Notes: generated by a model from the sequence alone, not told the origin. A stretch of 51,114 bases of DNA from Kitasatospora sp. DSM 101779 (GCF_025655475.1 NZ_JAHTIK010000001.1:2174309-2225422), one strand, 5' to 3'. Shown: positions 40,148 through 49,606, counted from the first letter of the stretch. A program made the numbers and translations.

Positions 40148-40528
40148 TCAGCCGCCCAGCAGCCGGCGGCAGTGCTCGACGAAGCCGGCCAGCGCGAACT
40201 CGAAGGCCGCGTCGGCGCGCGGGGCGGGGCTGGCCGCGAGGGCGGCGGCGAGCCGGGGGGTGGCGGACTCGTCGCCGACCTCCCACATGGTCTCGGGGGC
40301 GGCCAGGTCGAGGGCGGAGCCGAGGACGAGGTTCTCCAGCGCGGTGAGCACCGGCATGACGTCCGGCCGCGCGAAGCCGGCCTCGTCAAGGAGCCCGACC
40401 GCCTGCTCGTAGGACGTCAACACCCGCGGTTCCCGGACGGGTGACAGGGTCAGCAGCGGGATGGTGCGGGGGTGCGCGGCGAAGGCCGCCCGGTAGGAGC
40501 GGGCCCAGGCGGTCAGCGCGGTGTCCCA
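40148..40528 (-). pseudogene. TetR regulator remnant, C-terminal domain only
   Basis: From about 40528 to the stop at 40148 the minus strand encodes a TetR ligand domain: DTALTAWARSYRAAFAAHP, RVLTSYEQAVGLLDEAGF, VLTALENLVLGSALDLAAPE and FEFALAGFVEHCRRLLGG. The HTH that should precede it is absent. Upstream of 40528 the frame is antisense to the amidohydrolase fragment, so the first half was deleted at that point. No plausible start codon with a ribosome site remains. Confidence 0.75.
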
Positions 40529-41063
40529 GGGCCGGCACCGGATCGAACACATCGAGACCGTCCCGGACAGCCAGCTGCCGCGCTTCGCGGCGCTCGGCGT
40601 CGCCGCCTCCATACAGCCCGGCCACACCGGCTACACCCGGGCCGACCACACCGACGCCTGGTCCCTGCGGCTCGGCGACGAACGGGCCGACCGCGCCTGG
40701 CGCTGCCGCGACCTGCGAGAGGCCGGCGCCGTCCTGGTGCTCGGCTCCGACTGGCCCATCGCCGGCTACGACCCCCGCGGGGTGCTCGCCGCGGCCCGGC
40801 TGCGCCGCCCCGCAGGCGCCCCGGACACCGCCCCCGTCCGGCCCGACCAGGCCCTCACCGGCCTGATGGCCCTGGAGGGCTGCACCACCCACGCGGCCCG
40901 GGCCGTCGGCGCACAGTCCGTCGCCGGCCGGATCGCCCCGGGCCTGCGCGCCGACCTCACCGCCTTCGCCGTCGACCCGGTCACCGCCCCCGCCGACGAA
41001 CTGGCCGAAGCCCCGGTCCTCCTGACCACCGTCGCCGGCCGCATCGTCCACCGGGCGGTCTGA
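40529..41063 (+). pseudogene. YtcJ-type amidohydrolase remnant, C-terminal third only
   Basis: From about 40530 the plus strand encodes HRIEHIETVPDSQLPRFAALG, VAASIQPGHTGYTR, VLVLGSDWPIAGYDPRGVLAAA, GCTTHAARAVG and LRADLTAFAVDP. These match the last third of YtcJ-like metal-dependent amidohydrolases, including the metal-site Asp in GSDWP. The N-terminal HxH metal site and most of the barrel are missing, so it cannot be active. A GTG at 40521 opens the frame, but without a real ribosome site. Confidence 0.78.
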
Positions 41064-41102
41064 CGTTCGTCAACGGCACACGGGGCGGCGACACCGAAGG
41101 CC

Positions 41103-41813
41103 TCACGGCCAGAGCAGGGTGCTGGTCCAGGCGACCCTGCCGGTGCCGAGGCCGGTGCGGGTGTACCGCAGCCGGACGTGCCGCCGGCTCGGGTCGCCCT
41201 GCCAGAACTCGACCTCGGCGGCCCGCAGGATGTACACGGTGTGCCCGGCGGCCACCAGCTCCGGGTCGGTGTCCAGCAGTAGCTGGGCCTCGTCGGCCGC
41301 CAGGTCGTACGCGGCGAGCGAGCCGAGCGGCTCGCTCTGCCGCCCGACCAGCGAGGCGACCCGGGCACCGGGCGAGCGCCCGCGGAACTCCTCCGCCGAG
41401 ACGGCCGGCGGGGCGGCCTCGACCGAGCCGCGGACGCGGACCTGGCGGCCGACCAGCGGCCAGTACACGCTGAGCGCGGCCATCGGGCTGAGCGCCAGCT
41501 GACGGCCCTTCGGACTGTCCGCCTCGGCGGCGAACAGCCAGGCGCCCTCGGCCGCGTCCACGTCCCGCAGCACCAGTGCCCGGGCGTCCGGCACACCGTC
41601 CGCGTCGACCGTCGAGAGTGTCATCACCTGCGGATCGAGCACCCCTGCTTCCAGGGCCTGCACGAGCCAGTCCACGAAGAGCGGTCCCGGCTCGGCCGGT
41701 GCCAGGTCGGGGTCGAAGAGCGGCAGTTCGCGGGCCATCGGCGGCCGGTCCCGCAGCATCTCGCCGACCGGACTGGGCCGGTACCTGTCGAACCCGTCGT
41801 CGCCCGCCACCAT
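41103..41813 (-). CDS. Pyridoxamine 5'-phosphate oxidase-like protein
   Basis: A 236-residue PdxH-family flavoprotein. The FMN-binding region is ARALVLRDVDAAEGAWLFAAEADSPKGRQLALSP in consecutive parts; S-K-G contacts the phosphate of FMN. The middle part is YWPLVGRQVRVRGSVE. The C-terminal dimerisation region has EFWQGDPSRRHVRLRY where PdxH has EFWQGR..RLHDR. It would oxidise PNP or PMP to PLP with FMN and oxygen. PLP-dependent glutamate decarboxylase is the next gene on the same strand, which is suggestive. The altered C-terminal residues leave room for a related oxidase (PhzG-like). Confidence 0.85.
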   Translation of the reverse strand: MVAGDDGFDRYRPSPVGEMLRDRPPMARELPLFDPDLAPAEPGPLFVDWLVQALEAGVLDPQVMTLSTVDADGVPDARALVLRDVDAAEGAWLFAAEADSPKGRQLALSPMAALSVYWPLVGRQVRVRGSVEAAPPAVSAEEFRGRSPGARVASLVGRQSEPLGSLAAYDLAADEAQLLLDTDPELVAAGHTVYILRAAEVEFWQGDPSRRHVRLRYTRTGLGTGRVAWTSTLLWP

Positions 41814-41855
41814 CGGCCTCCCGTTCGCTCGTCCCGACCCCCGACCCCACCGTAC

Positions 41856-43244
41856 TCAGTGGTGGAAACCGACGCGCTCACCCTCGTGCGGATGTCCCTG
41901 TTCGAGCCGCTTGATGGCCCGGCGCATGTCCTCGGCGAGCAGCTCGATCTCGTCGCGGTCGACGCCGTGCCGGACCAGGACCCGCTGGATGACCGTCTCC
42001 TGGCGGTCCGGCGGCAACGGGTACGAGGGCACCTGCCAGCCGCGCATCCGCAGCAGGTCGGAGAGGTCGTACAGGCTCCAGCTGACCGAGTCCGGGTCGG
42101 TGAGCGTCCAGGAGACCGCCGGCAGCGCACCCACACCGTCGTACAGCAGGGTGAAGGGGCCCATCTCGGCGACCTGCCGGCCGAGGTGCTGCGCGGTGTC
42201 CGCGCACGCCTGGTAGACCCGCCGGTACCCCTCGCGGCCGAGCCGCAGGAACATGAAGTACTGGGTGACGACCTGTCCGCCCGGGCGGGAGAAGTTCAGG
42301 GCCAGGGTCGGCATGTCGCCGCCGAGGTAGTCGACGTGGAAGACCAGGTCGTCCGGCAGGGCGTCCTGGTCCCGCCAGAGCGCCCAGCCGACACCGAGCG
42401 GCGCCATGCCGTACTTGTGTCCGGAGGAGTTGATCGAGCACACCCGCGGCAGGCGGAAGTCCCACACCAGGTCGCGGTGCAGGAACGGCGCGATGAACCC
42501 GCCCGAGGCGGCGTCCACGTGCAGCGGGACGTCGAGACCGGTCTCCACCTGCAGCCGGTCCAGCTCCGCGGCGATCTCCGCGACCGGCTCGTAGGTGCAG
42601 GTGTAGGTGACGCCGAGGATCGCGACGACGCCGATGGTGTTCTCGTCCACGTACTCGCGCAGCTGGTGCGGCTGCAGACCGGTCGCACCCGGCTCCACCG
42701 GCACCTGCCGCAGCTCCACGTCGAAGTACCGGGCGAACTTCTCCCAGCACACCTGCACCGGCCCGCACACCAGGTTCGGACGCTCGGTCGACTGCCCGGC
42801 CGCACGCCGCCTCTCCCGCCACCGCCACTTCAGCGCCAGCCCGCACAGCATCGCGGCCTCGCTGGAGCCGGTGGTCGAACAGCCGACCGCGTTGGCCCCG
42901 TCGGCGCCGGCGGGCGCGTGCCACAGGTCGGCGAGGATGTTCACGCACCGCGACTCGATCTCCGCGGTCTGCGGGTACTCGTCCTTGTCGACGATGTTCT
43001 TGTCCAGGCACAGGTCCATCAGCCGGCGGACCTCGTCGTCCGCCCACGTCGTGCAGAAGGTCGCCAGGTTCTGCGCGGCGTTGCCGTCCAGCAGCAGCTC
43101 GTTGCGCAGCAGCTGGAAGACCACCGACGGCGGCGCCGGGAAGTCCGGCATCGCCCGCTTCGGCAGCGGCCGCTCGCTGAGCGGCGAGGCGAAGATGTCG
43201 ACGGCCGGGTCGGCCGCCGGTTCCTGAGCATTGTGCAGAGCCAC
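41856..43244 (-). CDS. gadB: Glutamate decarboxylase
   Basis: A 462-residue PLP enzyme converting glutamate to GABA and CO2, consuming a proton. The PLP-binding Lys277 is in INSSGHKYG, the PLP-ring Asp in LHVDAASGGFIAPF, and GCSTTGSSEAAMLCGLALKW is also typical. The C-terminus ends GFHH, resembling the His-containing tail that gates E. coli GadB with pH. GTG 43244 has GAGGGG seven bases before it, and VALHNAQEP matches how Streptomyces homologues begin; ATG 43274 is in frame. No GABA antiporter is adjacent. Confidence 0.95.
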   Translation of the reverse strand: MALHNAQEPAADPAVDIFASPLSERPLPKRAMPDFPAPPSVVFQLLRNELLLDGNAAQNLATFCTTWADDEVRRLMDLCLDKNIVDKDEYPQTAEIESRCVNILADLWHAPAGADGANAVGCSTTGSSEAAMLCGLALKWRWRERRRAAGQSTERPNLVCGPVQVCWEKFARYFDVELRQVPVEPGATGLQPHQLREYVDENTIGVVAILGVTYTCTYEPVAEIAAELDRLQVETGLDVPLHVDAASGGFIAPFLHRDLVWDFRLPRVCSINSSGHKYGMAPLGVGWALWRDQDALPDDLVFHVDYLGGDMPTLALNFSRPGGQVVTQYFMFLRLGREGYRRVYQACADTAQHLGRQVAEMGPFTLLYDGVGALPAVSWTLTDPDSVSWSLYDLSDLLRMRGWQVPSYPLPPDRQETVIQRVLVRHGVDRDEIELLAEDMRRAIKRLEQGHPHEGERVGFHH

Positions 43245-43449
43245 CGAGGCACCCCTCGCGTCGTCCGACAGCATTTCCCTCGGACCCTACGGGCGTGCAC
43301 CGGTGCCCGACAGCGGGCGTACTCCATACCGGGCGGGGGCCGCCCCACCTGCGGCGACCCCGGTACCCGGACGGCCCAGTCCCGATTGCCCGGCCCGGCA
43401 ACCGGACGGACGGTCGGGACATCCGCACGTCTCCGAAAGGGAGATCGCC

Positions 43450-43878
43450 ATGGCCTCCACCTCCGTCCCTCCGGGCCCCGCCGCGGGGGGCCTGCCACCG
43501 CGTCAGAACAGCGGCTGGGTCACCGGCCTGGTGCTGTTCGCCGGCGTGGTGATGCTGGTCACCGGTCTCCTCGACCTGTTCCAGGGGATCGTCGCCGTCG
43601 CACAGGACGAGCTGATCGTCACCACGCCGAACTACGTGTTCAAGTTCGACGTGACCTCCTGGGGCTGGATCCACATCGTCCTGGGCCTCGTGGTCGCCCT
43701 CGTCGGGCTCTGCGTGCTCCGCGGCATGGCCTGGGCCCGGTACACGGGCATCGCGGTCGCCTCGCTGAGCCTCATCTCGAGCTTCCTGTGGCTGCCGTAC
43801 TACCCGCTGTGGAGCATCGTGATCATCGCCCTGGACATCTTCGTCATCTGGGCACTGGCGGTGTACCGGCAGGACTGA
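43450..43878 (+). CDS. DUF7144-type small membrane protein
   Basis: A 142-residue protein with four helices (WVTGLVLFAGVVMLVTGLLDL, WIHIVLGLVVALVGLCVL, YTGIAVASLSLISSFLWL, SIVIIALDIFVIWALAVY) and the family's YVFKFDVTSWGWIHI motif. These actinobacterial proteins are frequent near stress and acid-response genes; function is unknown. ATG 43450 follows AAGGGAG. It is divergent from gadB, and the 205-base gap must hold both promoters. Confidence 0.85.
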   Translation: MASTSVPPGPAAGGLPPRQNSGWVTGLVLFAGVVMLVTGLLDLFQGIVAVAQDELIVTTPNYVFKFDVTSWGWIHIVLGLVVALVGLCVLRGMAWARYTGIAVASLSLISSFLWLPYYPLWSIVIIALDIFVIWALAVYRQD

Positions 43879-43890
43879 GCGCTCCTTCGC

Positions 43891-43931
43891 GGAGCGGCCG
43901 CGGCACCCCGGGCGGGTGCCGCGGCCGCTCC
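43891..43931 (+). terminator. 18-bp-stem terminator after the DUF7144 gene
   Basis: GGAGCGGCCGCGGCACCC (43891-43908) pairs perfectly with 43914-43931 around the loop CGGGC. It starts 13 bases after the stop codon. Confidence 0.82.
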
Positions 43932-43961
43932 GTGCTCCGGGCCAGGCCCTAGGCTGCGGGC

Positions 43962-44885
43962 ATGCCCAGAGGTGACGCCCCCGGACCGCTCGACCTCGGA
44001 CTGCTGCGGACCTTTCTCGCCGTGCACCGCTCCGGCTCCTTCACCGCCGCGGCCGGGCTGCTGCGGCTCTCGCAACCGACCGTCACCGCGCAGATCCGCA
44101 CCCTGGAGCAGCAGCTCGGCCGACTGCTGTTCGAACGGCTGCCGCGCGGGGTCGCCGCGACCCCGGCGGCCGACGCCCTCGCCGCTGAGGTCGCCGCCCC
44201 GCTGGACGCCCTCGCCGCGGTGGCCGACCGCGCCGGCGAGGGCGTCGGCACGCCGGCCGAACCCGTCCACCTCGCCGGGCCGGCCGAGTTCCTCGGCGTC
44301 TGCGCCATGCCGGCGCTCGCCCCGCTGATCGGCGCCGGACTGCGGCTGCGCGTCACCGCCGGACTCACCGACGACCTGCTCGCCGGACTGCGGACGGGCC
44401 GCTACGACCTGGTCGTCGCCACCTCCCGGCCGCGCGGGCGGACGCTGCACGCCGTGCCGCTCGCCGACGAGGAGTTCGTCCTGGTCGCCGGGCCCGACTG
44501 GGCCGCCAGGATCGGTCCCGGACGGGTCGCCGCGGAGGGCCCGGCCGCACTGCGCGACGTGCCGCTGGTCACGTACGCCGAGGACCTGCCGATCGCCCGG
44601 CGCTACTGGCGGCACGTGTTCGGCACCCGGCTGGCCGGGCCGGCCGCGGCCGTGGTGCCCGACCTGCGCGGGGTGGCCGCCGCGGTGGCCGGCGGCGCCG
44701 GGATCTCCGTCCTGCCCCGCTACCTGTGCGCGGCCGACCTCGCCTCGGGGGCCCTGGTCGCGCTGTACGAGCCGGAGGACCCGCCGATCAACACCGCCTG
44801 GCTGGTCGGACGGGCCGGGGCCGGGGAACCGGCCGCCGTCGCACAGGTCCGTACCCGGCTGCTGGCGGCGGCCCCGGCCTGGTGA
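43962..44885 (+). CDS. LysR family transcriptional regulator
   Basis: A 307-residue LysR-type protein. The HTH reads LLRTFLAVHRSGSFTAAAGLL and LSQPTVTAQIRTLEQQLGRLLFERL in parts (about residues 14-60). The effector domain has VHLAGPAEFLGVCAMPAL and YDLVVATSRP, plus VAGGAGISVLPRYLCAADLASG at the end. The target is unknown; LysR regulators often act on a divergent gene, but here the neighbour upstream is co-directional and the one downstream convergent. Confidence 0.92.
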   Translation: MPRGDAPGPLDLGLLRTFLAVHRSGSFTAAAGLLRLSQPTVTAQIRTLEQQLGRLLFERLPRGVAATPAADALAAEVAAPLDALAAVADRAGEGVGTPAEPVHLAGPAEFLGVCAMPALAPLIGAGLRLRVTAGLTDDLLAGLRTGRYDLVVATSRPRGRTLHAVPLADEEFVLVAGPDWAARIGPGRVAAEGPAALRDVPLVTYAEDLPIARRYWRHVFGTRLAGPAAAVVPDLRGVAAAVAGGAGISVLPRYLCAADLASGALVALYEPEDPPINTAWLVGRAGAGEPAAVAQVRTRLLAAAPAW

Positions 44886-44889
44886 CCCC

Positions 44890-45309
44890 TCAGAGCCCCA
44901 GGGCTGCCGGATCGGAGGCCAGCGCCCGCATCGGCTCGCGCGGGTCCTCGACCAGCCGGCGGGCCGTCAGGTCGAGGAAGCCGCCCACCCCGGTGACCTC
45001 GGCGGCGAGGGTGCCGTCCGCCTTCACGACGGCCTGCTCGACACCGAAGGTCTTGCCGCCGCCCCACACGAAGCGGCAGCTGACCGCCACCTCGTCGCCG
45101 GCCCGCAGCTCGCGCCGGTAGCGGACGGTCGTCTCCAGCACGACGGGACCGACGCCCTTCGCCAGCAGGTCGGCCTGACGGATACCGGCGTGCTCGAGGT
45201 AGCACCAGCGGGCGTGCTCGGCGTACTGCAGGTAGACCGACTGGTTGAGGTGGCCCTGGGAGTCGGTCTCGTAGCCGCGGACGGTCATCGGAACACTGAA
45301 TTCGGTCAT
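44890..45309 (-). CDS. Acyl-CoA thioesterase, 4HBT hotdog fold
   Basis: A 139-residue hotdog-fold thioesterase. The catalytic region YETDSQGHLNQSVYLQYAEHARW matches the 4-hydroxybenzoyl-CoA thioesterase signature (D..GH.N), quoted as YETDSQGHLNQ. The second part is VVLETTVRYRRELRAGDEVAVSCRF. It hydrolyses an acyl-CoA of unknown chain. ATG 45309 is chosen; the longer frame to 45372 is unlike the family. It is convergent with the LysR gene with only four bases between stops. Confidence 0.9.
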   Translation of the reverse strand: MTEFSVPMTVRGYETDSQGHLNQSVYLQYAEHARWCYLEHAGIRQADLLAKGVGPVVLETTVRYRRELRAGDEVAVSCRFVWGGGKTFGVEQAVVKADGTLAAEVTGVGGFLDLTARRLVEDPREPMRALASDPAALGL

Positions 45310-45396
45310 GCTCCGAACAGTACGGCGACACCCCCCAGCGGCGCCGGAGGATTCACGAGGGCGGGGCAGCATTCGAAATGAGGTGGAGCCGCGTCT

Positions 45397-45480
45397 GGGG
45401 CGCGGGGACTGCGCAATCGGGATGCGTCCAGACCCCCGGGAAGGGCCGCGCCCCTGGGGTGGTCCCGCTCAGTCCCCGCG
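45397..45480. repeat. Solo element related to the 20.6-21.0 kb repeat
   Basis: The core ACTGCGCAATCGGGATGCG (about 45408-45426), preceded by a G-tract, matches the arm sequence of the tandem elements (complement of CGCATCCCAAATTGCGCAG). CGCGGGGACT (45401-45410) is repeated inverted at 45471-45480, so it also folds. It lies between the thioesterase and ThDP enzyme genes, in a 206-base gap with no gene. Confidence 0.55.
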
Positions 45481-45515
45481 GGGGTCTTGCCCCTGATGTG
45501 GCCCCTCGTCGATTC

Positions 45516-47138
45516 TCAGAGGTGGGTGGGGGCGAACATGCGGAGGAGGGCGGGCAGGACCACCACGGTGGGGCCGGGGGTGGCGAGGGCCTGGGTGAGG
45601 TCGGCCCGGAGGGTGTCGGGGGTGGTCGGGACGGCGGGGACGCCGAAGGACTCGGCGAGCTTGAGGAAGTCGGGGCGGGTGAGTTCGGTGGCGGTGGCCT
45701 CGCCGAAGGTGTCGCTCATGTACTCGCGGAGGATGCCGTAACCGCCGTCGTCCACGATCAGCCAGGTGACGTCCAGGTCGTGCTGGCGGGCGGTGGCCAG
45801 TTCGGCGATCGAGTACATCGCGCCGCCGTCCCCGGAGACCGCGAGGACGGGCCGGCCCGGCAGCGCCGCCGCTGCGCCGAGCGCCGCCGGGAAGCCGTAA
45901 CCGAGGCCGCCGGCGCCCTGGGCGGAGTGCATGGCGCCGGGCCGGCGGGCGTCCCAGGCGGACCAGGCCCAGTAGCCGAGGATGGTCATGTCGAAGAAGG
46001 CCGGGGACTCGTCCGGCAGTGCGGCCCGCGCGGCGGCCAGCACCTGCTGCTCCAACTCCAGCCCCTGGCCGTCGATCCGGGCCCGGACCTTCTTCAGCAG
46101 GTCGGTGGCGACGGCCTCGGCGCGGCCGTCCGGCTCCCGTGCGGGGACGGAGTCGGCGAGCGCGGCGAGGGCGAGCCGGGCGTCGGCGTGGATGCCGAAG
46201 GCGGGGTGGTTGGACTCCAGCTTGCCGAGGTCGGCCTCGACCTGGATCAGCTGACCGCGCGGGGCGAACGTGTGGTAGTTGCTGGAGAGTTCACCGAGTC
46301 CGGAGCCGACGACCAACAGCACGTCGGCGTTCTCCAGCAGGTCGGTGGTGTGCCGGTCCTCCAGCCAGGACTGCAGGGAGAGCGGGTGCTCCCACGGGAA
46401 GGCGCCCTTGGCGCCGAAGGTGCTGGCCACCGGGGCGCGCAACAGCTCAGCCAGGCGCAGCAGTTCGTCGGTCGCGCCGGCCCGGACGACTCCGCCGCCG
46501 GCCAGGATCACCGGGTTGGCGGCCTCGGCGAGCAGCACGGCGGCCTCGGCGACGAGTTCGGCCCGTGGGACGAGCGGGCGGGGTTCGGCGCGCAGGCCGG
46601 TGACCCGGGGCACGGTGGTGGGTGCGAGCAGCACGTCCTGCGGGATCTCCACCCAGACCGGCCCGTACGGGGCCGTGAGGGCGGACTCCCAGGCGGCGGC
46701 GAGTGCGGAGGGGATCTGCGAGGCGGTGCGCGCGGTGTGCACGGACTTCACCACGTCGCGGAAGCTGGCCTGCTGGTCGACGAGTTCGTGCAGGTAGCCG
46801 CGGCGGCGGCCGCCGAGCCCGGCGGACGGGATCTGCGAGGAGACGGCGAGCACGGGTGCGGAGGCGGCGGCGGCCTCCTGGAGGGCGGCGAGCGAGGTGA
46901 GGGCGCCGGGGCCGGTGGAGAGGAGGAGCGGGGCGACGGTTCCGGCGGTGCGGGCGTAGCCGTCGGCGGCGAAGCCGGCGTTGTTCTCCACCCGCAGGCC
47001 GACGTAGCGCAGCCGGGAGCGGCGCAGGGCGTCGAACAGGCCGAGGGCGTGCTGGCCGGGGAGGCCGAAGACGGTCTCGGCGCCGAGGTTGGCGAGGGAC
47101 TCGACGACCAGGTCGCCGCCGTTGCGGACGTGGGTCAT
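45516..47138 (-). CDS. ThDP-dependent 2-oxo acid decarboxylase/acetolactate synthase-like enzyme
   Basis: A 540-residue ThDP enzyme with the three-domain layout. The N-terminal Pyr domain has the conserved Glu in [16 protein letters not shown], the middle domain contains [15 protein letters not shown], and the PP domain has GDG at the start of the 29-residue cofactor motif. That motif ends in DD (VDDGGYG), where almost all members have NN. The start overlaps the ureohydrolase stop (ATGA). Candidate roles are 2-ketoarginine decarboxylase (AruI type) in arginine breakdown or a CeaS-like synthase. The former fits better with the adjacent ureohydrolase. Not decided by sequence. Confidence 0.88.
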   Translation of the reverse strand: MTHVRNGGDLVVESLANLGAETVFGLPGQHALGLFDALRRSRLRYVGLRVENNAGFAADGYARTAGTVAPLLLSTGPGALTSLAALQEAAAASAPVLAVSSQIPSAGLGGRRRGYLHELVDQQASFRDVVKSVHTARTASQIPSALAAAWESALTAPYGPVWVEIPQDVLLAPTTVPRVTGLRAEPRPLVPRAELVAEAAVLLAEAANPVILAGGGVVRAGATDELLRLAELLRAPVASTFGAKGAFPWEHPLSLQSWLEDRHTTDLLENADVLLVVGSGLGELSSNYHTFAPRGQLIQVEADLGKLESNHPAFGIHADARLALAALADSVPAREPDGRAEAVATDLLKKVRARIDGQGLELEQQVLAAARAALPDESPAFFDMTILGYWAWSAWDARRPGAMHSAQGAGGLGYGFPAALGAAAALPGRPVLAVSGDGGAMYSIAELATARQHDLDVTWLIVDDGGYGILREYMSDTFGEATATELTRPDFLKLAESFGVPAVPTTPDTLRADLTQALATPGPTVVVLPALLRMFAPTHL

Positions 47139-48097
47139 GCGCGCTCCTCGGCGATCCGGCGGGCCATCAGGGTGGTCAGCTCGTAGGCGGTGTGCGAGGC
47201 GGCCACGGAGGTGATCTCGGCGTGGTCGTAGGCGGGGGCGACCTCGACGAGGTCGGCGGAGACGATGTTGCAGCCGGCCAGTCCGCGGAGGATCTCCAGG
47301 AGTTCGCGGGAGGTGAGGCCGCCGGCCTCGGGGGTGCCGGTGCCGGGGGCGTGCGCGGGGTCGAGGACGTCGATGTCGATGGAGACGTACAGCGGGCGGT
47401 CGCCGATCCGTTCGCGGAGCTGCTGGGCGACCTCGTCGACGCCGCGACGCATCACGTCGGCGGAGGTGACGATGCCGAAGCCGAGCTTCTCGTCGTCGGT
47501 GAGGTCCTGGCGGCCGTAGAGCGGGCCGCGGGTGCCGACGTGGCTGAGCGCGGAGGTGTCGAGGATGCCCTCCTCGACGGCGCGGCGGAACGGGGTGCCG
47601 TGGGTGTACTCGGCGCCGAAGTAGGTGTCCCAGGTGTCGAGGTGGGCGTCGAAGTGGAGCAGGGCGACCGGGCCGTGCTCGGCGGCGACGGCGCGCAGCA
47701 GCGGCAGGGCGATGGTGTGGTCGCCGCCGAGGGTCATCAGCCGGGCGCCGGTGGCGAGCAGGTCGCGGGCGGCGGCCTCGACGGTGTCGACGGCCTCGTT
47801 GATGTCGAACGGGTTGGCCGCGACGTCGCCGGCGTCGGCGACCTGGGCGAGGGCGAACGGCGAGGCGTCCTGCGCCGGGTTGTAGGGCCGCAGCAGGCGG
47901 CTGGCCTCGCGGATCGCGTTTCCGCCGAACCGCGCGCCCGGCCGGTAGGAGACCCCGGTGTCGAACGGGACGCCGACCACGGCGATGTCGGCGCGGCCGA
48001 CCTCGTCCAGGCGGGGCAGCCGGGCGAAGGTGGCGGGGCCGGCGTAGCGCGGGACGCGGGACGAGTCGATCGGGCCGCGCGGTTCGGTGGTGCTCAT
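47135..48097 (-). CDS. Agmatinase-family ureohydrolase
   Basis: A 320-residue manganese ureohydrolase. The metal ligands are visible: GGDHT (about residue 127), FDAHLDTWD and [19 protein letters not shown]. The substrate loop [19 protein letters not shown] resembles SpeB. It removes urea from a guanidino compound: agmatine, 4-guanidinobutyrate or a relative. The operon partners (symporter, ThDP enzyme) favour an arginine-derived substrate. ATG 48097 is used. Confidence 0.93.
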   Translation of the reverse strand: MSTTEPRGPIDSSRVPRYAGPATFARLPRLDEVGRADIAVVGVPFDTGVSYRPGARFGGNAIREASRLLRPYNPAQDASPFALAQVADAGDVAANPFDINEAVDTVEAAARDLLATGARLMTLGGDHTIALPLLRAVAAEHGPVALLHFDAHLDTWDTYFGAEYTHGTPFRRAVEEGILDTSALSHVGTRGPLYGRQDLTDDEKLGFGIVTSADVMRRGVDEVAQQLRERIGDRPLYVSIDIDVLDPAHAPGTGTPEAGGLTSRELLEILRGLAGCNIVSADLVEVAPAYDHAEITSVAASHTAYELTTLMARRIAEERA

Positions 48098-48139
48098 GGA
48101 TTCCTCGGGAGGGTCGGTGGGTGCGGTGGCGGGGTGCCG

Positions 48140-49606
48140 TCAGGCGGCGGCGGGGACGGCCTCGGGCTCGGCCGGGGTGCGGCCGTCGAGGCGGTCGCGC
48201 CAGCGCTCCAGCAGGCGGGCGTCGGTGGGCCGGGTGGCCAGGCTGACGGCCAGGTAGGCGACCAGGCTGGCGCCGAGGCCGTAGTAGATGGGCTCGTTGG
48301 CGAGGGTGCCCTTGACCACCATGAGGGTGATCACCGTGACGCCGCCGGCGGTCATCGCGGCGAGTGCGCCCGGCAGGTTGCCGCGGCGCCAGACCAGGCC
48401 GCCGAGGATCGGCACGAGCAGGCCGCCGACCAGCAGGTTGTAGGCGACGGTGAGGGCCGCGAGGACGTCGTCGAGCAGGCAGGCCAGGCCGATGGAGACG
48501 GCGCCCAGGACGATGATCGCCAGCCGGTTGGAGCCGACCTCGTCGTGCTCGTCGCCCTGCGGGCGGACCTTGCCGCCGCGGGTGCGCAGCCACTGCCAGA
48601 TGTCGTTGTTGGCGACGGTCGCGGAGGCGATCAGTGCGCCGCTGGCGGTGGACATCATCGCGGAGAGCGCGGCGGCCAGCACCAGGCCCTTCACGCCGGT
48701 CGGCAGGGTGGTCTTGACGATGGTCGCGAAGGCGCTGTCGGCGCCGGCGAGCTGCGGGTGCAGGGCCTTGGTGGCCATGCCGATCACGGCGCCGGCGAGG
48801 CCGTAGACCAGGCAGTAGACGCCGGCCACGGTGCCGCCGTACGAGGCGACCTTGTCGGTGCGGGCGGTGAACACGCGCTGCCAGATGTCCTGGCCGATCA
48901 GCATGCCGAAGGTGTAGATCAGCACGAAGGTGAGGATCGACTCGCCGCCGATGGACCCGAAGGAGAGGTAGCCGTCGGGCAGCTTGTCGGCCATGGCGCT
49001 CCAGCCGCCGGCCTTGACGACGGCGATCGGCAGCAGCAGGACCAGCACGCCGATCGACTTCACCACGAACTGCACCATGTCGGTGAGGGTGATCGACCAC
49101 ATGCCGCCGAGCGCGGAGTAGCCGACGACGATGGTGCCGCCGATCACCACGGCCGCCCAGCGCGGCACGTCGAAGAGCACGTCGAAGACGGTGGCGTAGG
49201 CGATGGTGGAGGTGACCGCCAGCATCAGGGTGTACACCCACATCACCACGCCGGAGATGACGCTGGCCGCGTCGCCGTAGCGCAGCGACAGCATCTCGGC
49301 GACGGTGTAGACCTTCAGCCGGGCGATCCGGGCGGAGAAGAGGATGCTCAGGGCGAGCAGGCCGAGGCCGATCGCGAAGACCATCCAGGCGCCGGACAGG
49401 CCGTAGGTGTAGCCGAGGCGCACCCCGCCGATGGTGGAGGCGCCGCCGAGCACGACGGCGGCCATCGTCCCGGTGTACATCAGCGGGCCGAGGCGGCGTC
49501 CGGCGACCAGGAAGTCGCTCTTGGAGCGGGCGCGCCTCCTGCCCCACCAGCCGACGGCGACGATGCCCGCCAGGTAGCAGGTCATCACGACGTAGTCGAT
49601 GGCCAT
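48140..49606 (-). CDS. Sodium:solute symporter (SSS family)
   Basis: A 488-residue transporter with about 13 helices. Family segments are GRRLGPLMYTGTMAAVVLGGASTIGGVRLGYTYGLSGAW (in parts), VYTVAEMLSLRYGD, GGMWSITLTDMVQFVVKSIG and ALSAMMSTASGALIASATVANNDI, the last holding the Na2 site residues. It would import the substrate for the two downstream enzymes with sodium. ATG 49606 follows GGAGGA. It is the first gene of the operon and is divergent from the PucR regulator. Confidence 0.93.
   Translation of the reverse strand: MAIDYVVMTCYLAGIVAVGWWGRRRARSKSDFLVAGRRLGPLMYTGTMAAVVLGGASTIGGVRLGYTYGLSGAWMVFAIGLGLLALSILFSARIARLKVYTVAEMLSLRYGDAASVISGVVMWVYTLMLAVTSTIAYATVFDVLFDVPRWAAVVIGGTIVVGYSALGGMWSITLTDMVQFVVKSIGVLVLLLPIAVVKAGGWSAMADKLPDGYLSFGSIGGESILTFVLIYTFGMLIGQDIWQRVFTARTDKVASYGGTVAGVYCLVYGLAGAVIGMATKALHPQLAGADSAFATIVKTTLPTGVKGLVLAAALSAMMSTASGALIASATVANNDIWQWLRTRGGKVRPQGDEHDEVGSNRLAIIVLGAVSIGLACLLDDVLAALTVAYNLLVGGLLVPILGGLVWRRGNLPGALAAMTAGGVTVITLMVVKGTLANEPIYYGLGASLVAYLAVSLATRPTDARLLERWRDRLDGRTPAEPEAVPAAA

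Noticed and set aside
45516..48097. Clavulanate-type pair (CeaS-like ThDP enzyme with Pah-like ureohydrolase)
   Set aside because: There is no beta-lactam synthetase or clavaminate synthase gene nearby, and the symporter and PucR regulator point to catabolism.
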